Part shown: positions 8,874 to 17,681 of the stretch, piece by piece
How positions within the stretch are numbered: the stretch's first letter is position 1
Layout: each line of letters opens with the position of its first letter
Notes under the pieces: generated by a model
What the model saw: the letters and a program-made list of their open reading frames with translations, nothing else
What the model was told of the DNA's origin: nothing
The model's database searches: none
Program-made: the position numbers and the translations under genes
Assembly (NCBI RefSeq): GCF_030688855.1
Contig: NZ_JAUYZK010000004.1
Span: 62,001 to 126,000, forward strand
Source: Helicobacter cappadocius
GTDB lineage: Bacteria > Campylobacterota > Campylobacteria > Campylobacterales > Helicobacteraceae
Length of the DNA stretch: 64,000 bases
Direction: 5' to 3'

Positions 8874-10193
8874 TTGAAAAAAATCATCATTTTAAGCATA
8901 CTATTCACTTTTGCACTCAGCAAACCTCTCGCTCCGATCGATTTTGATGTTGTCAAAGAACAAACAAATACAAAATCGCCAACTCTTTTATTAATGGGAG
9001 GAATACAAGGCGATGAACCTGGTGGCTTTAACGCTACAAACATGTTTTTGATGCACTATAAAATCATTGATGGGAATGTATGGGTAGTGCCTGTCCTAAA
9101 TAAACATTCAATGCTGATGAATCATCGCGGTCTTTATGATGATATGAACCGAAAATTCAAAAACCTTTCTTCTTCTGATCCAGAATATTTTATCATCAAA
9201 CATATTGAGGATCTTATTACTGATAAAGAAGTAAATGTTATATTGCATTTGCATGATGGTAGTGGATTTTATCGTCCCAAATATGAAACTCCTTTGCTGA
9301 ACCCAAATAGATGGGGAAATTGCTCTATTATTGATCAAAAAAAATTAGAAAATGTAAAATTTGGAGATCTTAATACTATTGTAAACAAAATGACTTCTCA
9401 TATTAATGACAATCTCCTTGAGCCAATTCACAAATATTATGTTCGAGACACCCATACAGCTAAAGGCGATAAAGAAATGGAAAAAGCCCTTACTTATTTT
9501 GCAATCAGAAATAAAAAACCCGCATTTGCAAATGAAGCAAGTAAAGAGCTTTCACTTGAAAAAAGAGTTTATTATCACTTGTTAGCCATTGAAGGCATTT
9601 TAGATCAGGTAGGAATAAAATATGAAAGAGACTTTAAACTCACTCCAAATAACATTTATCGCCTAATCAATGACAAAACTCTTGATGTCAAAATCAATGA
9701 TTCTATAATTTTGCCACTTTATGGATTGCGTCCTGTATTGAATTATTTTCCAATGCCAAAAGATGCACAAATCACCACCATTCCTCTAAGCTCAAAAGCC
9801 CATATTGTTGGGCTTCTTCCTAGAAACAATCAAGTGTGGTTAAAATATGGAAACAAATTAATGACTCGAATCAATCCTGACTATATAGAATTCGATCATT
9901 CTGTAAAAAACATCCAAATAAAAGTTGATGGCGAGTTGAAAAACATAGAAGTTCCTAGCATTGTAGAAGTCAAAGAAAATTTTGAAATACTCCCTATCGA
10001 AGGATACCGTGTCAATATTATCGGCTATGTTATTCCCAATGATAAATCAAAAAAACCAAATGAGACAGGCATACTAATACATCACAAAGATTGTATCTCC
10101 AAATTCTCTATCGATAAAGCGGGTAAAATTTTCAGAGCAGAAATTTACAAAGGTGATAAATTTAGCGGAATGATATTGATTAAGTTTTTATAA
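8874..10193 (+). CDS. csd4: Cell-shape determining D,L-carboxypeptidase
   Basis: 439 residues, nearly the length of H. pylori Csd4 (438), which it resembles closely over its whole length. Csd4 is an M14-type zinc peptidase that trims the peptidoglycan tripeptide to a dipeptide in the periplasm and is needed for helical cell shape. Visible features are a signal sequence, the zinc-binding GIQGDEPGG segment (His replaced by Gln in the usual HxxE, as in Csd4), NHRGLYDDMNR, the second metal site LHLHDGSG, and NEASKELSLEKR with the catalytic Glu. I start it at TTG 8874 because AAGGAAG lies just upstream; earlier frames lack a site. It probably has its own promoter. Confidence 0.92.
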   Translation: MKKIIILSILFTFALSKPLAPIDFDVVKEQTNTKSPTLLLMGGIQGDEPGGFNATNMFLMHYKIIDGNVWVVPVLNKHSMLMNHRGLYDDMNRKFKNLSSSDPEYFIIKHIEDLITDKEVNVILHLHDGSGFYRPKYETPLLNPNRWGNCSIIDQKKLENVKFGDLNTIVNKMTSHINDNLLEPIHKYYVRDTHTAKGDKEMEKALTYFAIRNKKPAFANEASKELSLEKRVYYHLLAIEGILDQVGIKYERDFKLTPNNIYRLINDKTLDVKINDSIILPLYGLRPVLNYFPMPKDAQITTIPLSSKAHIVGLLPRNNQVWLKYGNKLMTRINPDYIEFDHSVKNIQIKVDGELKNIEVPSIVEVKENFEILPIEGYRVNIIGYVIPNDKSKKPNETGILIHHKDCISKFSIDKAGKIFRAEIYKGDKFSGMILIKFL

Positions 10194-10219
10194 AAATAGA
10201 AGTAGGAATTACAAAGAAT

Positions 10220-10244
10220 TGAGGTACATTATTGATGCACCTCA
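10220..10244. terminator. Weak hairpin between convergent csd4 and rpsR
   Basis: TGAGGT and ACCTCA form a six-base stem with a 13-base loop in the short gap between the convergent csd4 and rpsR genes. There is no proper T-run on either side, so it is at best a weak terminator; its position is the main argument. Confidence 0.3.
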
Positions 10245-10255
10245 TCAAAATAGAA

Positions 10256-10510
10256 TCAAAATCTAAAAGGGCTTTCTACGACTTTTTTCCTATCTACAAT
10301 ATAAGGAATCAAAGCCATATGTCTAGCTCTTTTGATAGCAATTTCAACACGTTCTTGCCACTTTTTAGTGTTGCCAGTGAGTCTTCTTGGCATAATCTTA
10401 TATCTCTCAGATAAAGAATGTTTTAGCATTTCAATATCTTTATAATCGATAAATTCGATTTTTGCCTCTGTATATTTGCAGTATCTTTTTGAGTATTTTT
10501 TTCTTTCCAT
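10256..10510 (-). CDS. rpsR: 30S ribosomal protein S18
   Basis: 84 residues. The S18 core is obvious: [24 protein letters not shown] and the basic [10 protein letters not shown] segment that contacts 16S rRNA beside S6. It follows ssb and rpsF on the same strand, the classic rpsF-ssb-rpsR order (HP1246-HP1245-HP1244). AGGAG stands before the ATG. Confidence 0.97.
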   Translation of the reverse strand: MERKKYSKRYCKYTEAKIEFIDYKDIEMLKHSLSERYKIMPRRLTGNTKKWQERVEIAIKRARHMALIPYIVDRKKVVESPFRF

Positions 10511-10519
10511 TTTTTTCTC

Positions 10520-11023
10520 CTAGAAGGGTATTTCATCATCATCTATATTAATCTCAGGAATGTTTTGCTCATATTTTTGTGCATTCATTCCACCTTGTGG
10601 GGCTTGTTTTGGCAAGTGATTATTTTGTGCATAAGATGAATTTGACTCGTTATGCGAAGGTTCATAATTTTGATATCCATCATCTTGCGTACTAGAAGAT
10701 TTGCCATCAAGCATTTGCATTGATTCTGCTGTAATAGTATGTTTGCTTTTCTTGCTCCCAGTTTGATCTGTCCAACTCTCAAGTGTTAATCTGCCTTCAA
10801 TAAGGATTTTTGATCCTTTTCTGAGGTATTGATTTGCTACTTCAGCAGCCCTACCAAAAAGCTTCGCATCTACAAAACATACTTCCTCGCCTTGTGAGCC
10901 ATCTTGTTTTTTATATCTACGATTACTCGCAAGTCCAATAGTGGCAAGTGCAGAACCGCTAGGAAGATACCTAAGCTCAACATCACGGGTCAAATTTCCT
11001 ATTATAATCACTTTATTATACAT
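10520..11023 (-). CDS. ssb: Single-stranded DNA-binding protein
   Basis: 167 residues. The OB fold occupies residues 1-110 ([17 protein letters not shown], then [14 protein letters not shown]). A flexible Gln/Asn/Ser-rich linker follows, and the acidic C-terminal tip [10 protein letters not shown] is the docking peptide for replication and repair partners. It protects and organises single-stranded DNA at forks. It sits between rpsF and rpsR, the usual place. Confidence 0.97.
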   Translation of the reverse strand: MYNKVIIIGNLTRDVELRYLPSGSALATIGLASNRRYKKQDGSQGEEVCFVDAKLFGRAAEVANQYLRKGSKILIEGRLTLESWTDQTGSKKSKHTITAESMQMLDGKSSSTQDDGYQNYEPSHNESNSSYAQNNHLPKQAPQGGMNAQKYEQNIPEINIDDDEIPF

Positions 11024-11052
11024 TACAATCGCCTTTTATTGCATCCTCAATC

Positions 11053-11466
11053 TTAAGAGACTGAAGACTCTGTATGTGCCTCAGTTTGAGGTTTTTCTTT
11101 GGCAGGTTTTGAATCTGATTTGGATTCAGGCTTCTTGTTTGCTCTATCAACCAATGCCTGCCAAGTCTTTTGTTCTTTTTTGCTTTCATATTTAATAACA
11201 ATAAATCTTAAGATATCTTCATTGATGCGATACAATCTTTCAAGTTCCAATATCAAAGAAGGATCAGCTTGAAAATAAATCACAAAGTAATATCCTCTAT
11301 TGTTTTTTTTAATCTCATAGGCAAGATTTCTCATTCCCATGTCAATACAAGTCGTAATGACTCCGCCATTTTTAGTGATGACTTCTTTATAGAAATCAAT
11401 CTTTGATTTTATTTCTTCTTCTACTAAAGTAGGTTTAACGATAAACATCGTTTCGTAGTGTTTCAT
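11053..11466 (-). CDS. rpsF: 30S ribosomal protein S6
   Basis: 137 residues: the first 98 are the S6 fold ([24 protein letters not shown]), which pairs with S18 on the 30S platform. The last 40 residues form a low-complexity Lys/Glu/Ser/Pro tail, longer than in most families but usual in Helicobacter. AGGAGAAG precedes the ATG. It heads the rpsF-ssb-rpsR operon; a hairpin terminator lies just upstream, so the promoter must fall within about 60 bases before the start. Confidence 0.97.
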   Translation of the reverse strand: MKHYETMFIVKPTLVEEEIKSKIDFYKEVITKNGGVITTCIDMGMRNLAYEIKKNNRGYYFVIYFQADPSLILELERLYRINEDILRFIVIKYESKKEQKTWQALVDRANKKPESKSDSKPAKEKPQTEAHTESSVS

Positions 11467-11511
11467 TTCTTCTCCTTATGGTTTTCGCCCTTTTACTATC
11501 TAATCTAGAAC

Positions 11512-11535
11512 AAAAAGAGCAAGGCTACTTTTTTT
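11512..11535 (-). terminator. Rho-independent terminator of the aroE-rnr-holA operon
   Basis: On the minus strand, AAAAAG then AGC pair with GCT then CTTTTT around a CTT loop, with one bulged T. The T-run follows the stem in the direction of holA transcription, 20 bases after the holA stop, and separates it from rpsF. Confidence 0.5.
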
Positions 11536-11555
11536 GAATAAAAAGACTCCATATT

Positions 11556-12545
11556 TTATCTAATATATGCTTGTAATTTTATTAAAACGCTCAGACTAAA
11601 ATTTTTTTCGCCCTTCATGCTTACGTTACGCCATTTTCGAAACATTTCAAAAATTTTCTGATAACCTTCTTCTTTGATTTTGATCGCTCTAGAAGCAAGT
11701 TTATCCACAATTATTTGTGGGGGACTGAATCCAAGTATATCCTTGGCATTTGGAGTACCATTGCTTTTAATATAGGCAAAAAATAAAAATAGTTGGTAAA
11801 AGTATCTCTCCATTTCTCTTAAAATTTCAATATCATCAAGCCCTTCTTCTTGAATTTTATGCAATATCTCTAAAGCATCTTTTTTTTCAAAGATTGCATT
11901 GTAAAGCTCATCAATACTCACACTTCCTAGCCCATAAGAAAGCTTATGAATATCTTCAATTGAAATAGATCTGTCAAAAATAGTAAATTTTTCCAACTCA
12001 TTATGAGCAATGCTTAAATCATTGCTCTGCAAATTCAAAATCACTCCAAGCAATCGATCTTGTATATCTAAATTCAACTCGTTAGCACGTTCTCTTAGCA
12101 ATGCAATACATTCATAAAAATTTGGAGCGAAAAATCTTACATCAATCACTCCCTGCCCTTTAAAAGCCGAAGCAAAAGTTCTGAAATCTTGTGCATATTC
12201 AGCATTTGTCTTAGAATCTGAACGATAAAATTCAATAATTAAAGAATTATTCGTATTTACTGCAATAGCATTTAATAATCCGTCAATGTCTTTTTTGGGA
12301 AGTTTTTTATCTAGTTTTAAAACCACCAAACTTTCATCACCAAATAAAGAGCTCTGACCCAATATATCCATAACTGATCTAAAATCATAATCGCTATAAT
12401 AAAAAGTTGTTTTATTGGATTTATCGGTGATTTTTCTGGCAATTTTTTCAGAATAATAAGAAATCAAAAAATTTGATTCTCCATAGAGTAAAGTTGCTCT
12501 AGGGAAAGATTTTTCTAATAACTTGTCTAAATCTTTTTTATACAT
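11556..12545 (-). CDS. holA: DNA polymerase III delta subunit
   Basis: 329 residues. The N-terminal LLYGESNFLI and the following FGDESLVVLKLDKKL match the delta subunit, which opens the sliding clamp as part of the clamp loader; no Walker A motif is present, as expected for delta. Identity also rests on synteny with HP1247 next to rnr. I start it at ATG 12545, which overlaps the rnr stop by eight bases; a longer frame to 12614 lies wholly inside rnr and has no ribosome-binding site. Translation is probably coupled to rnr. Confidence 0.85.
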   Translation of the reverse strand: MYKKDLDKLLEKSFPRATLLYGESNFLISYYSEKIARKITDKSNKTTFYYSDYDFRSVMDILGQSSLFGDESLVVLKLDKKLPKKDIDGLLNAIAVNTNNSLIIEFYRSDSKTNAEYAQDFRTFASAFKGQGVIDVRFFAPNFYECIALLRERANELNLDIQDRLLGVILNLQSNDLSIAHNELEKFTIFDRSISIEDIHKLSYGLGSVSIDELYNAIFEKKDALEILHKIQEEGLDDIEILREMERYFYQLFLFFAYIKSNGTPNAKDILGFSPPQIIVDKLASRAIKIKEEGYQKIFEMFRKWRNVSMKGEKNFSLSVLIKLQAYIR

Positions 12546-14526
12546 CTTTTGCTCGTTTTTTGATAGGTTTATTAATAATTTTTGCAAAAATCTTGCCACT
12601 AGGAATATGTGCATCTAAAATCTGCATTTTAACTTCATCAAATTTTTTAACATCATCACTCAAGCAATCTAAAGTAATTCTAGCCCCATATATGCAATCA
12701 ATTGCGTTTGCTAAAGGAGGATAAGACTCATCAGCAATAATTCCAGTAACCACAGTACCTATATGGTCTAATGCCCAGCGAGAATATTTACGATCTTTAA
12801 AATCTACTTCTATTTTAAAAACTTGTCTTTCTTGGTCGCTTAAGAGCATACAAGATGTTTTTATATGACTTAATAAATAGGATAGTTTTTTTTCTGACTG
12901 AGGAGAATTGGAAATTATCTGTTTTAAAATCCTATGCAAAAGCAAATCGCTATACCTTCGAATAGGTGATGTAAAATGGGTGTATTTGTCAAATCCTAAG
13001 CCAAAATGCCCAATATTGTACGGGGAATAACTCGCTTGAGATTGAGATCTGATAATCATTTTATCAATTTGCTTTCGCATATCTTTTTTTGTGGCTTGTT
13101 TTTGAATAGAGCTGATAATACTATGAAGATTTTCTTGATTGTATGGCAAAGAAGGAAGAGTGTAACCCAAAGCCTTACATTCAAACAAAAGTTCATTCAA
13201 TCTATCTTGAGTAGGGGCATTATGTACACGGTAGATGCCATTATCACCCAAATGTTGATTCAAAAATCTTGCTGACTCTCTGTTAGCCAATAACATTGCT
13301 TCTTCAACTATCATATGAGAGTCACTCTGCAAGTCAATCTTTATTTCTGTAAGCAAACCTTCTTGATTTAGCTCCATTTTGATTTCATCATTAAAAAATT
13401 CATAGCCTTTTTTCAGTCGTTTTGAACGAAGTTTTTTTGCAATGGGATAAAAATCTAAAATACTTCTTTTTACTTCTTTATTTATGGATATTTTTTTACC
13501 ACTCAAGAGTTTATCCACATCTGCATAAGTAATATTTTGATGATTATTTATAAATGCTTCAAAAAGTTCTGAATCAATCACTTCAAAGGTTCGTCTATGA
13601 AGCCTTAAACGCCATACAAAAGCAAGCCTATCTTTTCCTTCTTTTAAAGAACATATATTTTCACTTAGATTTCTAGGGAGCATTGGAAAACTTTTGTGTG
13701 GAAAATATACACTAAAACCTCTGTTTTTTGCTTGTACATCCAAAGCAGATTCAGAGCTTACATATTCGCTTACATCGGCGATAGCAACATATAATGTATT
13801 GCTAGGAGTGTGAAAGTAAATTGCATCATCATGGTCTTTTGCATCATTAGGATCAATTGTACAAAATGGAAAAGTTCGTAAATCTTTACGATCATGATAC
13901 ATATCAACATCCACTCCTTCGCCAAAACTATCTGCTAAAACACAAGCTTCTGGTGTAAAATCAGCATCTCGATTATAGAGTGTTAAAGAAATATTTTCGT
14001 CTATTTGAGGATCATCAATACTTCCTAACACTTCTTTGATTTCTTTAGAACGCATATCTACTTTGAGCAAACAATGTCTAGGAAGTTCGCGTAATGATTT
14101 TTGAGAAACGGTAAGTCTAATGGGTTTGGCATGTGGATTTTTAAGCTCAAATGCGATGATTTCACCTTTTACTTTTTCCAAATAGCAAAGGATACCTGGA
14201 TTTTCTGCATGTAGGGAAAGAATAATTTTAGCTCTAACCCTTCCTTTTATTCTGGTGGGTTTGACCAAAACAATATCGTTTTGAGAAATAGATTTTGATA
14301 GCCCATCTATTAGAAGATCTTTGTGATCTGTAGATAAAAAACTACGCAAAAACCCTCTACCTGATCTAGAAATATCTACACTACCAATAACAAATCCTTC
14401 TTTTATCTGGTAATTCCCTTGTTTTTCTTGTATAAATCCCTTATTTTTGAGTTCTTCATAAATATTTTGATATTTTCTAGGGATATTTCTAATGCCATTA
14501 GCAAGTCCGAATAAAAACTCCTTCAT
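12538..14526 (-). CDS. rnr: Ribonuclease R (RNase II family exoribonuclease)
   Basis: 662 residues. The RNB catalytic motif TIDPNDAKDHDDAIYF (residue about 225) has the metal-binding aspartates, and later blocks HNAPTQDRL and HFTSPIRRYSDLLLHR are typical. An N-terminal cold-shock-like region and a short C-terminal S1-like region flank it. It degrades structured RNA 3'-to-5'. It starts directly after the aroE stop with no gap and overlaps holA, so the three form one operon as HP1247-HP1249 do in H. pylori. Confidence 0.93.
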   Translation of the reverse strand: MKEFLFGLANGIRNIPRKYQNIYEELKNKGFIQEKQGNYQIKEGFVIGSVDISRSGRGFLRSFLSTDHKDLLIDGLSKSISQNDIVLVKPTRIKGRVRAKIILSLHAENPGILCYLEKVKGEIIAFELKNPHAKPIRLTVSQKSLRELPRHCLLKVDMRSKEIKEVLGSIDDPQIDENISLTLYNRDADFTPEACVLADSFGEGVDVDMYHDRKDLRTFPFCTIDPNDAKDHDDAIYFHTPSNTLYVAIADVSEYVSSESALDVQAKNRGFSVYFPHKSFPMLPRNLSENICSLKEGKDRLAFVWRLRLHRRTFEVIDSELFEAFINNHQNITYADVDKLLSGKKISINKEVKRSILDFYPIAKKLRSKRLKKGYEFFNDEIKMELNQEGLLTEIKIDLQSDSHMIVEEAMLLANRESARFLNQHLGDNGIYRVHNAPTQDRLNELLFECKALGYTLPSLPYNQENLHSIISSIQKQATKKDMRKQIDKMIIRSQSQASYSPYNIGHFGLGFDKYTHFTSPIRRYSDLLLHRILKQIISNSPQSEKKLSYLLSHIKTSCMLLSDQERQVFKIEVDFKDRKYSRWALDHIGTVVTGIIADESYPPLANAIDCIYGARITLDCLSDDVKKFDEVKMQILDAHIPSGKIFAKIINKPIKKRAKDV

Positions 14527-15321
14527 TTACAAAACAAGCTTCATTTGTTTTCTGATTTTATCAGCGGAAATCTTCTTATCACAGAAGAGTTCAAATGCCA
14601 AGACTGCCTGTTCAATCAACATATCTTTTCCATCTTTAAAATCAATACCTAATTTTTGTGCTAATTTCAAAAATGGAGTTTGAACTCCATATATCAAGTC
14701 ATAAGCCATTTTTGATATACTCAAAGTTCTTTTGAGTATATCTTCATCTAATGGAAAATTTTCATCTTTTAGTCCTGCGGGGGTTGCATTAATAACAATA
14801 TCAAAAGGTTGGGGAGAAAAATCCTCCATCAAAGAACATTTAAATCCATCTGAAACAAAAGAATCCAAACGTTTTTTAGATCGGTTCAAAACAAGCAACT
14901 CTATGCCCTTTTCTCTAAGAATATGTGCAACAGCCTTTGCACTCCCACCTGCACCAAGTAAAACAGCAGACTTAAATCCATTCACACTAATAGTACGATA
15001 GAATCCTTCTGCATCGGTATTGTAACCAATTATTTTTTTACCCTCAAGCACAAGGGTATTGACAGATTTTACAACAGAAGCTATGCCTCTATTTTCATCA
15101 CTTTGATTGAATGCATCTTCCTTGAAGGGAATTGTAATATTAGCTCCATAAAGTCCCAACTCAAAGAAAGTTTTTCTCAAATTCATTCCATCTTGTAACA
15201 AATATCGTCCATAATACCCAGAAAAACCAATCTCATCGCCAAATTCAGAAAATACAGCATTATGTATCAATGGAGACTTAGAATGAAAAATAGGATTTCC
15301 AAAAACACAAAACTGTTTCAT
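14527..15321 (-). CDS. aroE: Shikimate dehydrogenase
   Basis: 264 residues. It reduces 3-dehydroshikimate to shikimate with NADPH in aromatic amino-acid synthesis. The substrate-binding GNPIFHSKSPLIHN is at the N-terminus with the catalytic Lys in NITIPFKE, and the NADP-binding LLGAGGSAKAV and LVLNRSKKR are mid-protein. The start overlaps the csd5 stop by four bases, an arrangement that couples a metabolic gene to a cell-shape gene, as HP1249-HP1250 do. Confidence 0.96.
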   Translation of the reverse strand: MKQFCVFGNPIFHSKSPLIHNAVFSEFGDEIGFSGYYGRYLLQDGMNLRKTFFELGLYGANITIPFKEDAFNQSDENRGIASVVKSVNTLVLEGKKIIGYNTDAEGFYRTISVNGFKSAVLLGAGGSAKAVAHILREKGIELLVLNRSKKRLDSFVSDGFKCSLMEDFSPQPFDIVINATPAGLKDENFPLDEDILKRTLSISKMAYDLIYGVQTPFLKLAQKLGIDFKDGKDMLIEQAVLAFELFCDKKISADKIRKQMKLVL

Positions 15322-16088
15322 AAACTAGAATTATCACCTTGCTTACTTAGTAAATCAAGCAAGACCCAACCATTCTGTATTTTTCCCCAACCATCTCGGA
15401 TGTCTTTGACCTCAATGATTTGATTTGGAACGAGCTTTCCAACAATTTTTGATGATACCGTAGGTTCAAGACGAATATTAACGACTTTTAAAGACTTATA
15501 AAACCCTATGAGAGGTTTTTCAGCGGTGTTTTTACTAGGTTGTGGTTTTGATTCAACAGGCTTTAGTAATCTAGCATAAACCCAACCATTTTTAAGCCTC
15601 GCCCAATCTCCTTGTATCATTTCAACTTCTATTTTCTGGTTATATCTCAATTTACCTACAATTTCAGAAGTAACATTTGGAGATTTTCGGATATTGAGTA
15701 TTTTGCCCAAAGCAACATAAATACCAGAATGATCTAAATTCTGAGGAGTTTGTGTGGCATTTGTCGCAATGGGTACATCAGATGAATAAATGGGTGATGA
15801 GACATTAAAATTCTCACTTGAAATTTTTTTATCTGGATTTGATTTTTTATCAGTAGAAAAATTCTCACCGTTATCTAAACTAGCAGAAACTGAGGACTGC
15901 TCAAGTTTATTTTCCTCTTCTTTATAATTCATCTCAGGTTGGGACAAAACAGCGGGATTAAAACTCTCTGGTATTGAGTCTTCTTTTTGCTTATTAGTAC
16001 CCACAAATACAACATAATAAAGACCAAACCCAAAAAATAAAGCTAAAATAGGGATTGTATATAGTTTAAATAACGATTTGATATTCAT
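15318..16088 (-). CDS. csd5: Cell-shape protein Csd5 type, membrane-anchored with two SH3 domains
   Basis: 256 residues: a short cytoplasmic N-terminus, one membrane helix (residues about 11-30), a disordered Ser/Asn/Glu-rich periplasmic linker to about 120, then two bacterial SH3 domains (about 122-175 and 193-247). Each SH3 has the same core: I-L-N-I-R-K-S-P ... G-D-W-A ... N-G-W-V-Y and V-N-I-R-L-E-P ... G-W-G-K ... N-G-W-V-L. H. pylori Csd5 (HP1250) has this topology with, as I recall, one SH3, binds peptidoglycan with it and recruits cytoplasmic factors through its N-terminus. Synteny with aroE supports the name. Confidence 0.8.
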   Translation of the reverse strand: MNIKSLFKLYTIPILALFFGFGLYYVVFVGTNKQKEDSIPESFNPAVLSQPEMNYKEEENKLEQSSVSASLDNGENFSTDKKSNPDKKISSENFNVSSPIYSSDVPIATNATQTPQNLDHSGIYVALGKILNIRKSPNVTSEIVGKLRYNQKIEVEMIQGDWARLKNGWVYARLLKPVESKPQPSKNTAEKPLIGFYKSLKVVNIRLEPTVSSKIVGKLVPNQIIEVKDIRDGWGKIQNGWVLLDLLSKQGDNSSL

Positions 16089-16112
16089 TTATTCGCCCAC
16101 TCCCATCTAACT

Positions 16113-17108
16113 TCAAATTAAATCTACACCACAAGGAGCTGTTATTATCTCTCCTATCTCATATCCATCAGTGTTTTTAAGGATATAATCGAGATTTGTC
16201 CTAGGAGCAACAATTATCATTCCAACACCCATATTAAACACTCTATAAACCTCATCTTCGTCAAGATTTAGTTTTAGTATATCAAAAATTGGCAATGTTT
16301 TTATGAGTTTTGTATCTATCTGTGCTCTTAAATCTTTAGGTAAAACTCTAGGTAAATTTTCCACTATTCCGCCCCCAGTAATATGGGCGAGAGCATTGAT
16401 GTGATTCTTTATTTTTTTATAATCATCCACATAAATTCTAGTAGGTGTTAGCAAAGTTTCAATCAAAGTTTTACCACAAATTTGATCTTCAAATTTCATC
16501 TTTAATTCTTCAAATAAAAGCTTACGAACAAGAGAGTAACCATTGCTATGTATTCCTGAACTTTGAAGTGCTATTAAAACATCGCCTTGTTTGATATTGG
16601 ATTGTCTTTGCAAATCTGATTTCTCTGCAATCCCTACTGCAAAACCTGCAAGATCAAAATCTTTATGCTGATACATTCCAGGCATTTCTGCGGTTTCTCC
16701 ACCAATGAGCGAACACTGTGCAATTTCACAACCCTTAGCAATACCCTGAACAACCCTAATTGCCCTATATTTGTCTAACTTTGCACTAGCATAATAGTCC
16801 AAAAAAAACATTGGAGTAGCAAAATTGCAAATCAAATCATTCACACACATGGCAACCAAATCAATGCCAACACCCTCAAGTCTATCAGAATCAATAGCCA
16901 AACGAAGTTTTGTCCCCACACCATCAGTGGCAGCTAAGATAACAGGTTCTTTAAATCCACCTGGAAGCTCATAAGCTCCAGCAAAAGATCCAATCCCTCC
17001 GATAACATTCTTGTCAAATGTTGCCTTTACATATGGTTTGATACCCTCTACAAAGGCATTTCCCTCATCAATATCAACTCCAGAATCTTTGTAGCTAATT
17101 GATTGCAT
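16113..17108 (-). CDS. purM: Phosphoribosylformylglycinamidine cyclo-ligase (AIR synthetase)
   Basis: 331 residues. It closes the imidazole ring to give AIR in de novo purine synthesis. AATDGVGTKLRLA (ATP and substrate loop), GGETAEMPGMY and AHITGGGIVENLPRVLP are all family signatures. With purH at 58430 it indicates that this organism makes purines de novo, unlike H. pylori. It stands alone with short gaps to csd5 (24 bases) and to the SspB-like gene (90 bases). Confidence 0.96.
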   Translation of the reverse strand: MQSISYKDSGVDIDEGNAFVEGIKPYVKATFDKNVIGGIGSFAGAYELPGGFKEPVILAATDGVGTKLRLAIDSDRLEGVGIDLVAMCVNDLICNFATPMFFLDYYASAKLDKYRAIRVVQGIAKGCEIAQCSLIGGETAEMPGMYQHKDFDLAGFAVGIAEKSDLQRQSNIKQGDVLIALQSSGIHSNGYSLVRKLLFEELKMKFEDQICGKTLIETLLTPTRIYVDDYKKIKNHINALAHITGGGIVENLPRVLPKDLRAQIDTKLIKTLPIFDILKLNLDEDEVYRVFNMGVGMIIVAPRTNLDYILKNTDGYEIGEIITAPCGVDLI

Positions 17109-17198
17109 TTATTTCCTTGTTATCATTTAGGGTAGCTTCATGAATTTTATCACAAAAAGAATCTTTAAGCAAATTACAACAAAAAAACCAAAAACGAT

Positions 17199-17681
17199 CT
17201 ATTTGCCTCCGGGCTTTATTTTTTGAATCTTCTTGAGAATTTTTTGATTTTGAGGATCAGAAAAAATTGCTGCTGCTGAGCTCTCAAGAGAGTCTTTTTT
17301 GTCTTCTTTCTCAGAAAAAATCTCATTCACTTCATTTCGCGAAAACAGCACAACATTGTCATCTTTTTTATCTTTCACGATGAGTTGAATAATGCCATCT
17401 ATTTTTACATTCACAAAACTTCCAATATTATCCCTTCCAAATCCAGCTTCAAACTCTACACTTGAAGCTGTGACCACAAGACTACTGAAGCTATAACCAG
17501 CTAGAACAAACAACACAAAAGGTCCAAATTTTGAAAAAATCTCTTCAGGCAAGGCGGGGGTGAAACTTACTTTAGAAAGTTCGCAAAATATAGAAAAATT
17601 AACCTTATTTTCGATTAAGAATTTAATATTTTCAACACAATGTCTATTGTTTAGCTGATTGTATTTATTTAATACGTTCAT
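17199..17681 (-). CDS. Conserved protein (HP0469 type) with an SspB-like fold; candidate ClpXP adaptor
   Basis: 160 residues, no signal or membrane helix. Residues 15-115 follow the SspB pattern: an N-terminal helix (VENIKFLIENK), a Pro-containing strand (TPALPEEI), a hydrophobic strand (PFVLFVLAG), then V-x-F-x-A-x-F-G (75-82), V-N-V-K (90-93), I-x-x-I near 97-98 and V-V-L-F (110-113). E. coli SspB has the matching V-R-F-N-A-R-F-G then V-S-V and I-Y blocks. A charged linker (119-143) leads to a short hydrophobic and basic C-terminus ending in KPGGK, as SspB's ClpX-binding tail does. The match is mine from memory, not a search. ATG 17681 has AGGA upstream and overlaps the pepF end by 17 bases. 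Confidence 0.6.
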   Translation of the reverse strand: MNVLNKYNQLNNRHCVENIKFLIENKVNFSIFCELSKVSFTPALPEEIFSKFGPFVLFVLAGYSFSSLVVTASSVEFEAGFGRDNIGSFVNVKIDGIIQLIVKDKKDDNVVLFSRNEVNEIFSEKEDKKDSLESSAAAIFSDPQNQKILKKIQKIKPGGK

